A stretch of 58,491 bases of DNA, from positions 1-58,491 of the forward strand of contig CAYPQM010000015.1 of NCBI GenBank assembly GCA_964412845.1, written 5' to 3'. Made by a program: the position numbers and the translations under genes. Source of the stretch: JAWWPY01 sp964412845. GTDB lineage: Bacteria; Actinomycetota; Actinomycetes; Streptosporangiales; Streptosporangiaceae. Shown here piece after piece: positions 8,102 to 16,777 of the stretch; positions within the stretch are counted from its first letter, which is position 1, and every line of letters starts with the position of its first letter. Below the pieces are notes generated by a model. It saw only the letters and a list, made by a program, of their open reading frames with translations, ran no database searches and had not been told where the DNA came from.

Positions 8102-9514
8102 GTGGAGTACGCCCTCGGCTTAGACCTGGGTACCAGCGGGTGCAAGGTGGCCGCCCTGGATGCGGGTGGCCACCTGCTGGCTACGGCGGAAGCCAGGTAC
8201 CCGATGATGGTGCCCCAGCCGGGATGGGCCGAGCAGCATCCGGCTTCCTGGTGGCGCGCCGCGCGCCGGGGCGTCCGGCTGCTTGCTGACCGGCTGCCGG
8301 CGGACGCGGTGCCACTGGGCGTCGGGGTCACCGGCCAGATGCACAGCCTGGTGGCGGTGGACTCCCGGCGGCGGGTGATCCGGCCCGCGATCCTGTGGTG
8401 CGATCAGCGCAGCGAGCCGCAGGCCCAGCTGATTGCCCGTCTGGTCGGCCAGACCAGGCTGGCCGAGATCACCGGGAACCCGGCGCGCTCCGCTTTCACC
8501 GCCGCCAAGCTGCTCTGGCTGCGGGACCGCGAGCCGGACGCTTACGCCCGGCTCCGGCACGCCGTGCTGCCGAAGGACTGGCTGGTCAGCCGGCTGACCG
8601 GGCGAATAGTGACCGAGCCGTCCGACGCTTCAGGGACCGGGCTGCTCGATATCAGGACGGCATCGTGGTCGGAGCAGATTCTCGCCTGGCTGGATATCGA
8701 CCCAGGCATGGTGGCCGTGATTCAGCCGTCGTTTTCCGTGGTGGGGAATGTCCTGCCGGAAGCTGCCGCGGCATGGGGCCTGCCGCCGGGAATCCCGGTC
8801 GTCGCGGGGGGCGGTGACCAGGCTGCTGCCGCGTACAGCGCCGGGGCGACGGGTCCCGGGATGATCGTTTGTAATCTGGGCACGTCAGCGGTCGTGCTGT
8901 CCAGTCAGCCCGGTCCGGTGCCCGGCTGCCTGTCGCATGTGGTCCCTGGCCAATGGCTCTACCTGACCTCGACGCACGCCGGGACGCTCTGTCTCGACTG
9001 GTGGAGCCGGATGGCCGCCGGGAGTGGCCGGGCCCGGCCCGCCGAGGTCCTCCGCGCCGCCGCGGCCAGTGAGCCGGGCGCGCGGGGTGTCCGCTTCACG
9101 CCGCTGCTGATGGGGGAGCGCGACCCGGCGCCGGGGGAGCCGCCGCGGACCGGGTCGCTGCATGGGCTGCGCGCCGAGCACACCAGCGCGGACCTGGCCC
9201 GGGCCGTCATCGAGGGCATCGCCTTGGAGATCCGCCGGATCGCCCGGTCTGTTCCCTGTTCCGGCGAGCCGCAGCGCTGGCGGGTGATCGGCGGTGGCAG
9301 CAACGCGGCGCTGCTCGTCCAGACGCTGGCCGACGTGCTGCATCAGCCGTTGCAGGTAGTTTCCGGCGCGTCGAGCGCGGCAGGCGCGGCCCGCCTCGCC
9401 TGGCGCGGGCTGGGCGTCGAGGTGCCGCAGCCTGCCGATGGGCGCGAGTTCCGCCCGAGCCAGGGCATCGACTACGACGCGGCCTTCCGGGCCTACTGCG
9501 CCGACGTCGGCTAG
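8102..9514 (+). CDS. xylB: FGGY-family carbohydrate kinase, xylulokinase-like
   Basis: 470 residues, close to the usual xylulokinase length. The N-terminal ATPase motif LGLDLGTSGCKV, the sugar-site motif GVTGQMHSLV, the WCDQRS segment and the GGGDQAAAA phosphate/metal motif are all present, and the C-terminal GGGSNAALLVQTLADVL helix closes the fold. The GQMH motif favours D-xylulose over glycerol or gluconate, but neighbouring FGGY subgroups share it. It starts at a GTG 49 nt after the IclR gene in the same direction. Whether it belongs to that regulon is unclear, because no operator-like palindrome is visible in the spacer. Confidence 0.85.
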   Translation: MEYALGLDLGTSGCKVAALDAGGHLLATAEARYPMMVPQPGWAEQHPASWWRAARRGVRLLADRLPADAVPLGVGVTGQMHSLVAVDSRRRVIRPAILWCDQRSEPQAQLIARLVGQTRLAEITGNPARSAFTAAKLLWLRDREPDAYARLRHAVLPKDWLVSRLTGRIVTEPSDASGTGLLDIRTASWSEQILAWLDIDPGMVAVIQPSFSVVGNVLPEAAAAWGLPPGIPVVAGGGDQAAAAYSAGATGPGMIVCNLGTSAVVLSSQPGPVPGCLSHVVPGQWLYLTSTHAGTLCLDWWSRMAAGSGRARPAEVLRAAAASEPGARGVRFTPLLMGERDPAPGEPPRTGSLHGLRAEHTSADLARAVIEGIALEIRRIARSVPCSGEPQRWRVIGGGSNAALLVQTLADVLHQPLQVVSGASSAAGAARLAWRGLGVEVPQPADGREFRPSQGIDYDAAFRAYCADVG

Positions 9515-9670
9515 GCCAGCAGGCGTCCCAGGCGGGATTCCCCAGAGCAGGTGTTCCGGCCCGGCGGACAGAAATTGTGCGGACCTATGTATTTCGTCCG
9601 GGTGAGCCCACCTCTGCCTGAGTGTCGCGGTCCACAGCGACATGACGGCGAGTCCACAGGAGGGGACGTC

Positions 9671-10969
9671 ATGGCCGACAGCAAACTTGAACCACGCCTG
9701 CTCGAGCTCATCGATGTGCAGAAGTTCCGCGCCGCGGCCCGCGAGATGGGCCCGGCCAAGGTCGATGGGCAGGAAACCATCCGGGTCACCATCTCGCACG
9801 TGGAGCACGTACGAGCTGACGAGGTACGTCCCGAGGAGGGATCGGCCCGCGCCGCGGCACTCGCGGGCCTGGAGCAGCAGGTGCGGCCGCTCCAGGAGCC
9901 CATCCTGGCCAGACTGGCCGAGGCCGGCGCCGGGTCGGTCACGCAGCACGCCCTGACCAACGCCGTCACCGCAGACCTGACGCCGGCCCAGATCCGGCTG
10001 GTCAGCGAGCTCGACGAGGTCAGGCTGGTGCAGCTGGACACCCTCGACCAGGTGACCACGATGAACGAGAGCGTCGAGGTCATCGAGGCGAGAGAAGCCT
10101 GGGACCAGCTCAATTTCAACGGCCGCGGCATCCGGGTGGCCGTCCTGGATACTGGCATGGACGAGAACCACCCAGCCCTGCTCGGCAAGGTCGTCGACCG
10201 GGTAAGCACCGCCAGCGAGCCGATCACGGTGCCGGGTTTCCACGGCACCCACACGGCCGGCACGGTGGCGAGCAACGATGCGATCTACCGTGGCGTCGCC
10301 TGGCAGGCGGATCTGGTCAACATCAAGGTCCTCACCGCGGGCGGGTTTGGGCAGCCGTCGTGGGTGATCGACGGCCTTGATCAAGCGGTCCGCCGCGATG
10401 CCCTGGTGGCCAGCCTCAGCCTCGGCTGGAGCGAGATCTACCACGGCTGGGTGTGCAACGACGCCGATTGCATCCTCTGCCAGGCGGCCGACAACGCCGT
10501 CCGCCTCGGCGTCACGGTGGTGGTCGCAGCCGGCAATGAGGACAGCGTGGCCGTGGCGGGGAAGTCCAATATCAGGCACCCCGGCGCCGCGCGCCGGGTG
10601 ATCACGGTCGGGGCGGTCGACAAGGCCAAGGTACTGGCGTCGTTCAGCAGCATCGGCCCCGGGACTGCTCGCCTGAGCCCAGGCTCGGCTGTCCGCTGGA
10701 CTAAGCCTGACCTGGCGGGCCCGGGCGTGAACATCGTCTCATCGGTCCTCGGTGGCGGCTTCGCTGCTCTCAGCGGCACGTCAATGGCCACGCCGCACGT
10801 GGCCGGCGTGGCTGCGCTGGTTCTGGAGAAGTACCCCGACGCGACGCCGATGATGGTGAAGAAGCTGCTGGAGGACACCTGCGAGCCGCTTCCTTACGAG
10901 CCCAACCAGGCCGGCTACGGGCTGGTGAACGCGTTCGGTGCGCTTGTCCAGACGCTGAGCGTGAAATAG
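9671..10969 (+). CDS. S8 family subtilisin-like serine peptidase without signal peptide
   Basis: 432 residues from the ATG preceded by CAGGAGGGG. Residues 1 to about 138 form a propeptide-like domain. The subtilase domain follows with the full triad: Asp160 (VLDTGMD), His194 (FHGTHTAGT) and Ser371 (GTSMATPH). There is no signal peptide, so the enzyme should stay in the cytoplasm unless exported by another route. The propeptide is of the I9 type by position and layout. The gene 141 nt downstream encodes only this propeptide domain (about 40 percent identical by eye), so protease and separate inhibitor or chaperone may form a pair. A 32-bp palindrome between the two genes may limit read-through. 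Confidence 0.92.
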   Translation: MADSKLEPRLLELIDVQKFRAAAREMGPAKVDGQETIRVTISHVEHVRADEVRPEEGSARAAALAGLEQQVRPLQEPILARLAEAGAGSVTQHALTNAVTADLTPAQIRLVSELDEVRLVQLDTLDQVTTMNESVEVIEAREAWDQLNFNGRGIRVAVLDTGMDENHPALLGKVVDRVSTASEPITVPGFHGTHTAGTVASNDAIYRGVAWQADLVNIKVLTAGGFGQPSWVIDGLDQAVRRDALVASLSLGWSEIYHGWVCNDADCILCQAADNAVRLGVTVVVAAGNEDSVAVAGKSNIRHPGAARRVITVGAVDKAKVLASFSSIGPGTARLSPGSAVRWTKPDLAGPGVNIVSSVLGGGFAALSGTSMATPHVAGVAALVLEKYPDATPMMVKKLLEDTCEPLPYEPNQAGYGLVNAFGALVQTLSVK

Positions 10970-10990
10970 CGGACCGCGGTCGGGTGCGAT

Positions 10991-11022
10991 GCCTGCGGGC
11001 CTGGTGCACCAGGCCCGCAGGC
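10991..11022. terminator. Perfect 32-bp palindrome, probable terminator
   Basis: Two 16-bp arms (10991-11006 and 11007-11022) are exact reverse complements with no separating bases, just after the subtilase stop. In RNA it would form a very stable hairpin, so termination or attenuation before the inhibitor-like gene is the simplest reading. A large DNA-binding site is the alternative. Confidence 0.65.
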
Positions 11023-11110
11023 CAGAGCATCGGATGCGACCGTTCGGCACCGGCCCGGGCTATCGTTGGCCGCGGGCCGGTGCGATTCGACCGCAGGGAG
11101 TCAGAGTGTC

Positions 11111-11461
11111 ATGGCGGCGGAAAAGCTTGAGCCCAGATTGGCTGAAGAACTAAAGCGTGTTACCCAGGCAGGCTCACTCACCCAGCGCATACCGGTGATC
11201 ATCGAGCATGTAAAGGCCGCTGCCCCAGCGGGCGGGGAGCGGGCCGCGGGCCTGGCCGCGCTCGAACGCCAGGTTCACGAGTTGCAGCGGCCGATGGTGG
11301 AACTGCTTCGTGAGCTCGGTGCCGGTGCGACGGTCCGGCAGCACGTCCTCGCCAATGCGGTCTCGGCCGAGCTCACCCCGGACGGGATCGCTGAGATGGC
11401 CCGGCACCCCGACGTGCGGCTGATCCGCCTGGCCCGCGAGGACCACGTGACGACGGGGTGA
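11111..11461 (+). CDS. Free-standing homologue of the subtilase propeptide (putative protease inhibitor/chaperone)
   Basis: 116 residues, starting at the ATG after a purine-rich GGGAGTCAGAG stretch. It aligns over nearly its whole length with residues 1-132 of the preceding subtilase. Shared landmarks in order are KLEPRL, GLAALE-QV (GLEQQV in the protease), a LQ-P segment, E-GAG, H-L-NAV-A-LTP, VRL and D-VTT. It lacks any catalytic domain and any signal peptide. Stand-alone I9 propeptide homologues are known as slow-binding inhibitors or intramolecular-chaperone-like partners of subtilases, so inhibition or folding assistance of the neighbouring protease is the inferred role. A truncated duplicate with no function is the alternative. 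Confidence 0.75.
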   Translation: MAAEKLEPRLAEELKRVTQAGSLTQRIPVIIEHVKAAAPAGGERAAGLAALERQVHELQRPMVELLRELGAGATVRQHVLANAVSAELTPDGIAEMARHPDVRLIRLAREDHVTTG

Positions 11462-11515
11462 CCCGTTTCGCTGCTCCGGCGATGCCTGCTGAAGCCTCAG
11501 GTCATGGTGCTCGGA

Positions 11516-13966
11516 TCAGAAGCCCGGCTGAACCGTCGAGACGGTCAGGTCGTCGGCGTACCAGGAGTACACCCGGCCGGTGGAGTCATCGCCGAGCTGG
11601 AAATTGCTCATCGCAACGGTGCCCAGATTCTGGCCCCCCAGCACCGAACTCGAGCCCGTCGGAGTGCCGAACTGGACCGCGGTGCCGTCCAGCCATACCT
11701 GCATCGTCCCGGCCGTCTCATTCACGGCGAAAGTCACCTCATGCCAGCCGCCGGGCGCAATCGCGGTATTCGCGAGGTAGCTGGCCTTGGTGATGTTGTT
11801 GAGCACCTTGATCGTTCCGTTCGCGCTGAGGTACACCTGTGCCACCTGGGCGGCGGGGCTGGTCGGCGTGGCCTGGGTGCGCAGGCCAAAGAGGGTCATG
11901 GCCGTCGATTGACTGGCTACATTGACCCAGCCCTGCGCGTAGACGGTGGGTGAGGCCACGGGCAGCGGCTGCAGCGCGAACGCCTGGCCGCCGGTGCTGG
12001 ACAGCTGTGCCGCGTATGAGCCAGCGTGGACAACGCCGGCCTGCACGGCGACCGGGCCCGTCACCGGGCTCCATCCGGCGAGGGTTCCCGACTCGAAACC
12101 GGTGCTGAGCAGCGGCGTGGTCACGGTGTTCGAGGTGCCGGGCGGCGATGTCGTCCCGCCCTGGTCGACCGCTGTGACCGAGTAGGTATAGGCGGTGCCC
12201 GGCTGAGCTGTGGAATCCAGGAAGGACGTCGCCGAGCCCGGGACGCTCGTCAGCGGTGTGCCATTCCGGGTGACCTGGTAGCTGGCTATGGCGCCACCTG
12301 TCTCACTGGATGCGCCCCAGGCCAGCTGGACTGACGTGGCCGAAGTAGCGGTGCCGGTGACGTTGGACGGCGTGGAGGGGGCCGGCGGCGTGAAGGTGTA
12401 GCTCTGGGTGTCGAACTCCTGGCCGGCCGCATTGACTGGATCCACCGTGACCGTGTTGCCCGAGACGGTGATCTTCAGGAAGTTGTTCACCTGGGCGTCG
12501 GAGGTCGGTGCCGTCGCGGCGCCGCACTTGGAGCCCCGGCCAGCGCTGTAGGACCAGCCGATGGCATAGGCGTCCCACGACGAGCACCCTTTCCCCGCTA
12601 CCGGCTGAACCAGCCCGCCACCGCCGCCCGTAACGTAGCTGACCATCGTGTTGGGCCCCGCGGTGGTGTTGCGCTCGTAGTCGTGTGCGTGCCCGCTAAA
12701 GGCGATGCCCACCCCGCTGCGCGCCAGCAGCGGTTCGAGATCCTGTTGCAGGTAGGCGTCGCTGTCCTGGGTCGCGTTGTCGGAACGAAGCGGGAAGTGG
12801 AAGAAGGCCAGCTTGACGCCACCCGGGTGGGCCTGGAGGTCGCTGACCAGCCACTGGTACTCTTCGTCTCCGGGCAGGAAATGGGCGTCCGCGTCGACCT
12901 GGTAAATCTTGCAGTTGGCGGTGCCGGCGGTATACGGGCAGGCCGAGCCGGCGGCGGTCCCCATGTTGGCGTCCGACCAGGACCCGTCAAGAACATAGAA
13001 CCGGGCGTTGCCGGAGGAGAACGCGTACCAGTCCGACGGGTAGCTCGCCGGGGTGATCCCGTCTGGTGATGAGTACTGTTCCATGGCATACGCCCCGCCA
13101 GCGCTGGCCGCGGTAGCTGACTCCGGCCAGGTGGTGAGGCCGTTGGAGTTCTGGCCGTGGTTGCCGTCCGCGGCGAACAGCGGAATTCCGCCGGTCAGCG
13201 GCCAGTAGCTCGGCCCGAAGACGTCGCTGATCTCGGTCAGGTTGGGCGTGCCGACACTGGTGCCGGTCTCCTCAAGGTCGCCGTAGTTGTAGTTGCCGCC
13301 GTCGTTGTAGGCGATGTCTCCGACCGCTATCGCGAACCGGGCTCCCGAGGATCCGATGAGGCTGTCGATCGCCGCCTGGCTGGTGTTCACCGAGGTCGGT
13401 GTGTTGCTCCCACGGTCGGACGTCTCACCGAGGTCACCGACCACATCGAACGTGAGCGGCTTCACCGACCCGGTGCTGACCGGGTCGAGGGTGGTGAAGG
13501 TGCCATAAGGCTGCGACGCTGGCAGCAGGTCGACAGCGGTCGGGCCGGAGCCGAACACCTCGTAACAGTAGGTGGTGCCTGGCGTCAGGCCGGTGACCGG
13601 GACGGAGGACTGGTAGTCCAGTCGGCTCGGGTAGGTGGTCGGCGGGTTGGGCGAGACCCGCACCTGGGTGACCATGCCTGAGACCACCGGGACGCTGCTC
13701 GCCGTGCAGTTGCCGAGCGGCCCGTAGTACAGGGTGCCGTGGATGTTCGGGTTGGTGGCCCATGTCACGGCGGCGGCTGTCTGCGTCAGGTCCGTTACGT
13801 ATGGCGCGCGGGCCAGCACAGAATTGAAGCCGCTGTAGGGCGTCGTCGGGACCGGCCCGGGCCCACTGCCGTAAACCGATGCCCCGGCGGTAGCGGGCAG
13901 GGCCGCGGCCATCAGCACCACCGCAGCAGACAAGGCGGCCGGAAAAGTGAGAGCGCGAACCCGCAT
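11516..13966 (-). CDS. Secreted purple-acid-phosphatase-like metallophosphoesterase with FnIII and LamG-like domains
   Basis: 816 residues with a Sec signal peptide (cleavage near ATAGA-S). Domains in order: an N-terminal fibronectin-like domain of purple acid phosphatases (about 50-160), a calcineurin-like phosphoesterase domain (about 175-500), a fibronectin type III domain (about 535-625) and a C-terminal jelly-roll, LamG-like domain (about 630-815). The metal-ligand blocks are intact: GDLGE, GDIAYND, DGNH, FFHFP and SGHAHDYER. It should hydrolyse phosphate esters or pyrophosphate outside the cell, with the C-terminal domains binding polymer or cell surface. No phosphate-regulon box was recognised upstream. 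It converges on the inhibitor-like gene and stands alone. Confidence 0.9.
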   Translation of the reverse strand: MRVRALTFPAALSAAVVLMAAALPATAGASVYGSGPGPVPTTPYSGFNSVLARAPYVTDLTQTAAAVTWATNPNIHGTLYYGPLGNCTASSVPVVSGMVTQVRVSPNPPTTYPSRLDYQSSVPVTGLTPGTTYCYEVFGSGPTAVDLLPASQPYGTFTTLDPVSTGSVKPLTFDVVGDLGETSDRGSNTPTSVNTSQAAIDSLIGSSGARFAIAVGDIAYNDGGNYNYGDLEETGTSVGTPNLTEISDVFGPSYWPLTGGIPLFAADGNHGQNSNGLTTWPESATAASAGGAYAMEQYSSPDGITPASYPSDWYAFSSGNARFYVLDGSWSDANMGTAAGSACPYTAGTANCKIYQVDADAHFLPGDEEYQWLVSDLQAHPGGVKLAFFHFPLRSDNATQDSDAYLQQDLEPLLARSGVGIAFSGHAHDYERNTTAGPNTMVSYVTGGGGGLVQPVAGKGCSSWDAYAIGWSYSAGRGSKCGAATAPTSDAQVNNFLKITVSGNTVTVDPVNAAGQEFDTQSYTFTPPAPSTPSNVTGTATSATSVQLAWGASSETGGAIASYQVTRNGTPLTSVPGSATSFLDSTAQPGTAYTYSVTAVDQGGTTSPPGTSNTVTTPLLSTGFESGTLAGWSPVTGPVAVQAGVVHAGSYAAQLSSTGGQAFALQPLPVASPTVYAQGWVNVASQSTAMTLFGLRTQATPTSPAAQVAQVYLSANGTIKVLNNITKASYLANTAIAPGGWHEVTFAVNETAGTMQVWLDGTAVQFGTPTGSSSVLGGQNLGTVAMSNFQLGDDSTGRVYSWYADDLTVSTVQPGF

Positions 13967-14249
13967 GCCAACCCCCCCTCGGGTTGCCCATTAGACGCGG
14001 GGCTACCCAAACAGGTTTACGAATCCCCCAGGAGAGTCATTGAGGGTGTTTCGGAACAAGTTGTGCGCGCCAGGCACTTAGCGGGACGCCGCGAACCGAG
14101 CGTCTCAATCCGGGCCCCGCGAACGGTTATCCAGCAGTCGGACCGGCCGCGACCCGGCCGCGACCCGGCCGCGACCGGAGACAGCGCAGTCATCTGGATG
14201 CAGACTCGATCTGTGCGGCCGGGCAGGATGTGACGGGAGAGGCGGCGAT
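13967..14249. other. Intergenic region between divergent genes
   Basis: 283 nt between the phosphoesterase and the zinc-ribbon gene. It holds about 2.8 copies of GGCCGCGACCC (14145-14175) and a GGGAGAGG ribosome binding site before 14250. I see no gene or clear promoter box. Confidence 0.5.
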
Positions 14250-15362
14250 ATGGGGATTTTCGATCGGAAGAAGCATGAGCCTCCCGCCGGCCGGAGGTCG
14301 GTTGCTGAGCTGAGGGCGCTCGCCCAGCAGATGCAGGCGCAGGCTATGAGCCAGGCCGCTGCCTTCCAGCAGGCCCAGGACGGCGGACCGGGGCCAGCGG
14401 CCGGTTCCATGACGTGGGTCCGGCAGGTCATGGCGATTGTGGCGCCGCCCGGGCCGGGGTTCGTCAAGCGCTGCACGTGCGCGGTGTGCGGCGCACCGAA
14501 GAAACTGCCGACCGTCACAGCGTACGTGTACTGCGATTACTGCGCGTCGCTGATCGATTTCGACTTGCGCCAGGCGTGTGAGGGGGACACGGCGCCTGGC
14601 CCCCAGTACGCCGCCATCGTGAACGGCACGCTGGCGGCCGCGCAGGCGGCGGTAGCCGCCGGTGATCGCGATGCGTACCGCGATCTGCAGAAGACAGTGT
14701 TCGAGGCGTATGTGGCGGGCGTGCCGATGGCCGTCTCGCACCGGGCCAGGAACGATCCGGGCTACCGGCGGGCTTATGTCGGCTACATGGCCGAAGCTGC
14801 CGTGGCCCGCGCCTTCGATCCGGCCGCCCGGGCGCTGGAGGCCGAGATGAAGCACCGGGTGATGGCGCTGCGCTACAGCGGGAACATGATGTCGCCCACG
14901 GTGCAGCCTGATTCCTTCTGGCCCATGGTCGATACGCTGGAAAAGCAGATCGAGCAGGGAAAGGCTCTGTACCGCTCCGCTGGGCTCGCCGAGCTTGACC
15001 CCGACCACGCTGCGCACCTGACGGGCACGTTCCTGTGGTCGGGCTTCTGCCAGGGCTGGCTGGCCATGCTGCCGGCCGAGACGGCGCCCCAGCTTCTGGA
15101 GCGGGCCGGCCTGACGAACGAGTACGTGCCGGTGCAGATGGAAGGCGGCCAGCCGCGGCACTGCGGCGGCTGCGGCGGGGAGATGCACGCGTTGCCGGAC
15201 GCCAAGGCGGTCATCTGCGATGGCTGCGGCCGCAAGATCGACGTGGGCGGCGCCGAAATCCCGTGTGCGAACTGCGGAGGCTCCTTCACCTTTCCGTCCG
15301 GCGCGGACCACATCGCCTGCCCCTTCTGCCGGTCGGAGGTGCGCCGAGCCGGAATCCGCTGA
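14250..15362 (+). CDS. Protein of unknown function with three zinc-ribbon-like Cys clusters
   Basis: 370 residues, family not recognised. After a charged start (MGIFDRKK) comes a Gln/Ala-rich helix (about 25-50). The first Cys cluster (CTCAVC...CDYC, about 75-100) precedes a roughly 200-residue alpha-helical middle domain. Two more clusters end the protein (CGGC...CDGC and CANC...CPFC, about 310-365). Three rubredoxin/zinc-ribbon knuckles around a helical core suggest nucleic-acid or protein binding, but no catalytic motif is visible. There is no signal peptide or membrane helix. GGGAGAGG lies upstream of the ATG. The neighbours give no functional hint. Confidence 0.75.
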   Translation: MGIFDRKKHEPPAGRRSVAELRALAQQMQAQAMSQAAAFQQAQDGGPGPAAGSMTWVRQVMAIVAPPGPGFVKRCTCAVCGAPKKLPTVTAYVYCDYCASLIDFDLRQACEGDTAPGPQYAAIVNGTLAAAQAAVAAGDRDAYRDLQKTVFEAYVAGVPMAVSHRARNDPGYRRAYVGYMAEAAVARAFDPAARALEAEMKHRVMALRYSGNMMSPTVQPDSFWPMVDTLEKQIEQGKALYRSAGLAELDPDHAAHLTGTFLWSGFCQGWLAMLPAETAPQLLERAGLTNEYVPVQMEGGQPRHCGGCGGEMHALPDAKAVICDGCGRKIDVGGAEIPCANCGGSFTFPSGADHIACPFCRSEVRRAGIR

Positions 15363-15364
15363 CC

Positions 15365-15677
15365 CTAGCTGGCGCTGGCCGTCGTCGCGGCCTGGATGAG
15401 GGCACTGAGCAGGGGGTGCGGCTGCCCCGGGCGGCTTGAGGTCTGGTGCACGAACAGGGTGCCCAGGAAAAACCGATGGCCCGGAAGTTCCACCACGCGG
15501 ACTTCATCGTCCTGGTCCACCCCGCTGACGACCAGGCCGCCGGCGGTCGGTGGTGGGCACCCAGCTCGCCGTGAGCTCCTGGCCGGCCTGCGCACAGGCC
15601 TGCTCAAGTGCCGTTGTGCTGGCCCGGTGAGTGTCGTTCGCCGGCTGATAGTCGCCGATGATGCCGATCCTGACCAT
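15365..15677 (-). pseudogene. Deletion remnant of a CTP-synthase C-terminal-region-like (glutamine amidotransferase-like) gene
   Basis: From the ATG at 15677 the frame starts with MVRIGIIGDYQPANDTHRAS, the typical start of small CTP-synthase-tail-like proteins. After about 45 codons it loses homology. In another frame a typical C-terminus follows (DDEVRVVELPGHRFFLGTLF, then HPLLSALIQAA) and ends at the stop at 15365. The central part with the glutaminase-like site, roughly 140 residues, is missing. An internal deletion with a frameshift explains this best. Family identity is from memory of these two end motifs. Confidence 0.7.
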
Positions 15678-15766
15678 GTCCGGGAGTCTTCCAGCATTGA
15701 CTGCGGCGGGCCACTGGGATTGTGCCCGGTGGCAGCGGCGGGGGGGGTGCGGGGAGGATAGGCAGG

Positions 15767-16750
15767 ATGAGGACGAGGCGGCTCGGGCGCAGCGGGGTCG
15801 AGGTCACCGAACTGGGATTCGGCGGTGGGCCGCTCGGCGGCCTGTTCGCGCCCCTGGACGATGACACAGCCGCCGGGGCACTGGCGGCCGCCTGGGACTG
15901 CGGGATCCGTTACTTCGACACCTCGCCGCACTACGGCATCGGGCACTCCGAGCGCCGCACCGGCCACTTCCTGCGCAGCCAGCCCCGAGGGGAGTTCACG
16001 CTGTCGACTAAGGTCGGCAGGCTGCTTGTCGAGCAGGATCCGGCCGGGCGCATGGACGAGAGCTTCGAGGTGCCCGCGACGCACCGCCGGGTGTGGGATT
16101 TTTCCCGGGACGGCATCATGCGCAGTGTCGATGACTCGCTCACCCGGCTCGGCGTCGACCGGATCGACGTGCTGTTCCTGCACGACGCAGAGGAGCATTT
16201 CGAGGCCGCGCTCCGCGAGGGTTACCCAGCGCTCGCTGAGCTGCGCGGGCAGGGAGTGACCGGCGCCATCGGCGCGGGCATGTACCACACCGCCAAGCTG
16301 ACCAGGCTCGTCCGGGAGGCGGACATCGATGTGGTGATGCTGGCCGGCCGCTACACGCTGCTCGACCACAGCGCCCTGGCTGACTTGCTGCCCGCGTGCG
16401 CCGAGCGCGGCGTCTCCGTGCTGGCGGCGTCAATCTTCAACTCGGGCCTGCTGGCCACGCCGCGGCCGGTCACTGGAGCGCATTTTGACTACGCGCCCGC
16501 GGCACCAGAACTGCTGGCCCGGGCGCACCGCATCGCCGATGTCTGCGAAGCGCACGGCGCGACCCTCCCGCAGGTCGCGATGGCATTCCCGCTGCACCAC
16601 CCCGTTGTCGCCGGCATCGTGGTCGGCATGCGCTCGGCCGCGGAGGCGCGGCGCAACGCCGCATCGTTCGAGGCGGGCGTGCCGGCGCAGGTGTGGGCCG
16701 ACCTGCGCCGCGAAGGCCTCCTCGACGAGCGCGCACCGTTAAGCCCATAA
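15767..16750 (+). CDS. Aldo/keto reductase, D-threo-aldose 1-dehydrogenase-like
   Basis: A 327-residue TIM-barrel AKR. The catalytic tetrad is visible as Asp and Tyr in YFDTSPHYG, Lys in LSTKVGR and His in LFLHDAEE. The N-terminal part (LGRSGVEVTELGFGG) and the long substrate loop with RMDESFEVPATHRRVWDFSR match the L-fucose/D-threo-aldose 1-dehydrogenase subgroup, which oxidises aldoses to lactones with NAD(P). The ATG at 15767 is used because GGGGAGG lies about 9 nt before it. It stands alone between a pseudogene and a convergent TfoX-like gene. The actual sugar is not fixed by sequence. Confidence 0.85.
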   Translation: MRTRRLGRSGVEVTELGFGGGPLGGLFAPLDDDTAAGALAAAWDCGIRYFDTSPHYGIGHSERRTGHFLRSQPRGEFTLSTKVGRLLVEQDPAGRMDESFEVPATHRRVWDFSRDGIMRSVDDSLTRLGVDRIDVLFLHDAEEHFEAALREGYPALAELRGQGVTGAIGAGMYHTAKLTRLVREADIDVVMLAGRYTLLDHSALADLLPACAERGVSVLAASIFNSGLLATPRPVTGAHFDYAPAAPELLARAHRIADVCEAHGATLPQVAMAFPLHHPVVAGIVVGMRSAAEARRNAASFEAGVPAQVWADLRREGLLDERAPLSP

Positions 16751-16777
16751 CCGGGCGCACCGGGTGGCACCGGTTAT
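16747..16777. terminator. Hairpin between convergent genes
   Basis: 8-bp arms ATAACCGG (16747-16754) and CCGGTTAT (16770-16777) with a 15-nt loop; the arms include both stop codons. A modest bidirectional terminator candidate. Confidence 0.35.

Noticed and set aside
8885..10579. 564-codon minus-strand frame opposite the kinase and subtilase
   Set aside because: Shadow frame; the subtilase triad lies on the plus strand.
15365..16369. 334-codon minus-strand frame running through the aldo/keto reductase region
   Set aside because: Only its last ~55 codons show family homology (C-terminus of the deleted CTP-synthase-like gene); the rest is a shadow.
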